Positions 63,401-64,000 of a DNA stretch of 64,000 nt are shown one piece after another. The DNA lies in assembly GCF_000150275.1 (NCBI RefSeq), contig NW_002060958.1, forward strand, positions 1,134,088 through 1,198,087, given 5' to 3'. The first letter of the stretch is position 1. The number at the start of each line of letters is the position of its first letter. Below the pieces are notes generated by a model that saw only the letters and a program-made list of their open reading frames with translations, ran no database searches and had not been told where the DNA came from. The position numbers and the translations under genes are program-made. The DNA is from Trichoplax adhaerens. Its lineage: Eukaryota > Placozoa > Uniplacotomia > Trichoplacea > Trichoplacidae.

Positions 63401-64000
63401 AAAGATATGCAATTAAAGACCATGCCTTACAATGCATTTAGTGATGCGCTTAGAGGTAAATTTAGTCCTGGTAGATCTTTTAACGGATTGCCGCTTAATT
63501 TCCTAAGATAAAGAAAGTTTTTACACGATTTTATAAAACCATAAACCAAAAAACAACGTGCATAGCATTTATTGATTGCTAAAAGTAATTTAAATCTTGA
63601 TCCTTATTATTGCTATGATAAGAAAATCCTAGTAGATGATAGCCTACAGAGATTTTAGTGTCGATAAACCGGAAAAGGCAAAAGGCTGAATGACTGAAAT
63701 CTTGTTTGTTATAATTGATCTAGTTCAGTAAAAGAAAAGCTGGAATTAAACAGAATTAGCAGTAATTACCAGTAAATGAAAATGAAATGAAATCGATATG
63801 ACACAGACTAAATAAAAAAAAATAAAAGCTGAAGCATAAAACTGTAAGATCTACAGTAGCGATTACTAATCACAAAGCGTCTAAAATGCTCTAGAAGTAA
63901 GGTATTATGAATAGCATTATAAATAAGCGAAATTATTTAATTTTAGTATTAGCTTGAAACATACAATTCTTCTAGATTCTTTAGACCTTGAAAACTATAG
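53397..64000 (-). CDS. LGR / relaxin-receptor-like GPCR (receptor B), 5' end outside window
   Basis: Paralogue of receptor A. Exons, 5'->3': partial 63965-64000, then LRR exons 63648-63719, 63431-63502, 63269-63343, 63018-63080, 62735-62806, 62537-62617, 62295-62366, 62007-62072, 61553-61624, 61205-61273, 61009-61077, 60632-60703, 60402-60473, 59182-59244, 58985-59050, 58777-58848, 58563-58646, 58361-58426, 57023-57103, 56772-56843, 56359-56436, 56123-56194, 55432-55506 and 55007-55078, then the 7TM exon 53397-54471. All junctions use the same phase as receptor A. The LRR part in the window is 24 full repeats (576 residues) plus a partial one. By family it is a plasma-membrane receptor. The signal peptide and further LRRs are expected beyond 64000. 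The mixed donors GTACGT, GTATGT, GTTTGT and GTGAG remain GT-type. Confidence 0.85.
57480..57870. repeat. ~105-bp tandem repeat, 3-4 units, in receptor B intron
   Basis: Units are anchored at TAGATAGCC (57496), TGAATAGCC (57602) and TGGATAGTT (57706), with a decayed fourth near 57810. They share GCTATGC, ATCACCRG and AGAAATTAATTTAT. The array lies in the 1.26-kb intron between LRR exons 58361-58426 and 57023-57103 and accounts for about a third of it. Confidence 0.7.
59462..59894 (+). mobile_element. solo LTR, 433 bp, in receptor B intron
   Basis: The ends are TGTCACGGTACG and GGTTTGTGACA. Perfect 5-bp target duplications ATGTT lie at 59457-59461 and 59895-59899. A TATA box (TATATAAA, 59728-59735) and an AATAAA (59751-59756) are spaced as in an LTR promoter/R region. 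Its 3' part shares GGCGTCTAA, CGTTATC and a TTTGTGACA end with the 631-bp LTR at 37588, so the two are related. It lies between LRR exons 60402-60473 and 59182-59244. Confidence 0.92.

Overview
The window is eukaryotic, from an AT-rich animal genome. Every confident gene is split by many short GT-AG introns, and the families are animal ones. Base composition, dense introns, GAD/CSAD-type decarboxylases and relaxin-receptor-like LGRs best fit an early-branching animal. A placozoan such as Trichoplax or a relative is my best guess; this is inferred from gene content and not proven.

Layout. 1-5278 has no convincing gene. It holds a GTAC-rich palindromic cluster and a five-unit satellite-like array with alternating 115/122-bp units. 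5279-27144 holds three head-to-tail copies (+ strand) of a PLP-dependent group II decarboxylase of the GAD/CSAD/GADL1 family. Each copy has 14 exons; the first 13 exon lengths are identical in all three. Copies 2 and 3 carry Asn-Ala-His-Lys instead of Asn-Pro-His-Lys at the PLP lysine. A decayed ~100-bp minisatellite lies between copies 2 and 3. 27145-28753 is a convergent spacer.

28754-49363 (- strand) is a complete gene, 'receptor A', for a leucine-rich-repeat GPCR of the LGR / relaxin-receptor type. I assembled 43 exons by hand: a signal-peptide exon, an LRRNT-cap exon, 40 single-LRR exons and one exon for the whole 7TM domain. The open frame is 1348 codons. 53397 to the window end (- strand) is a paralogue, 'receptor B', cut by the window edge. 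Its last 25 LRR exons and 7TM exon match receptor A one by one, in most cases to the exact exon length. One LRR exon of A is degraded.

Five solo LTRs, each bounded by TG...CA ends and a perfect 5-bp target duplication, sit in introns of the two receptor genes. I found none in the decarboxylase cluster and no gag or pol sequence. Two of them form an inverted pair around 17 intact LRR exons of receptor A. 49364-53396 is mostly non-coding with a few weak + strand exon candidates.

How the genes may work together: the decarboxylases would make a small amine or taurine-type signal (GABA, hypotaurine or beta-alanine; substrate not decidable here), and the LGRs would sense a secreted ligand. A functional link is not shown; both are simply local tandem expansions.
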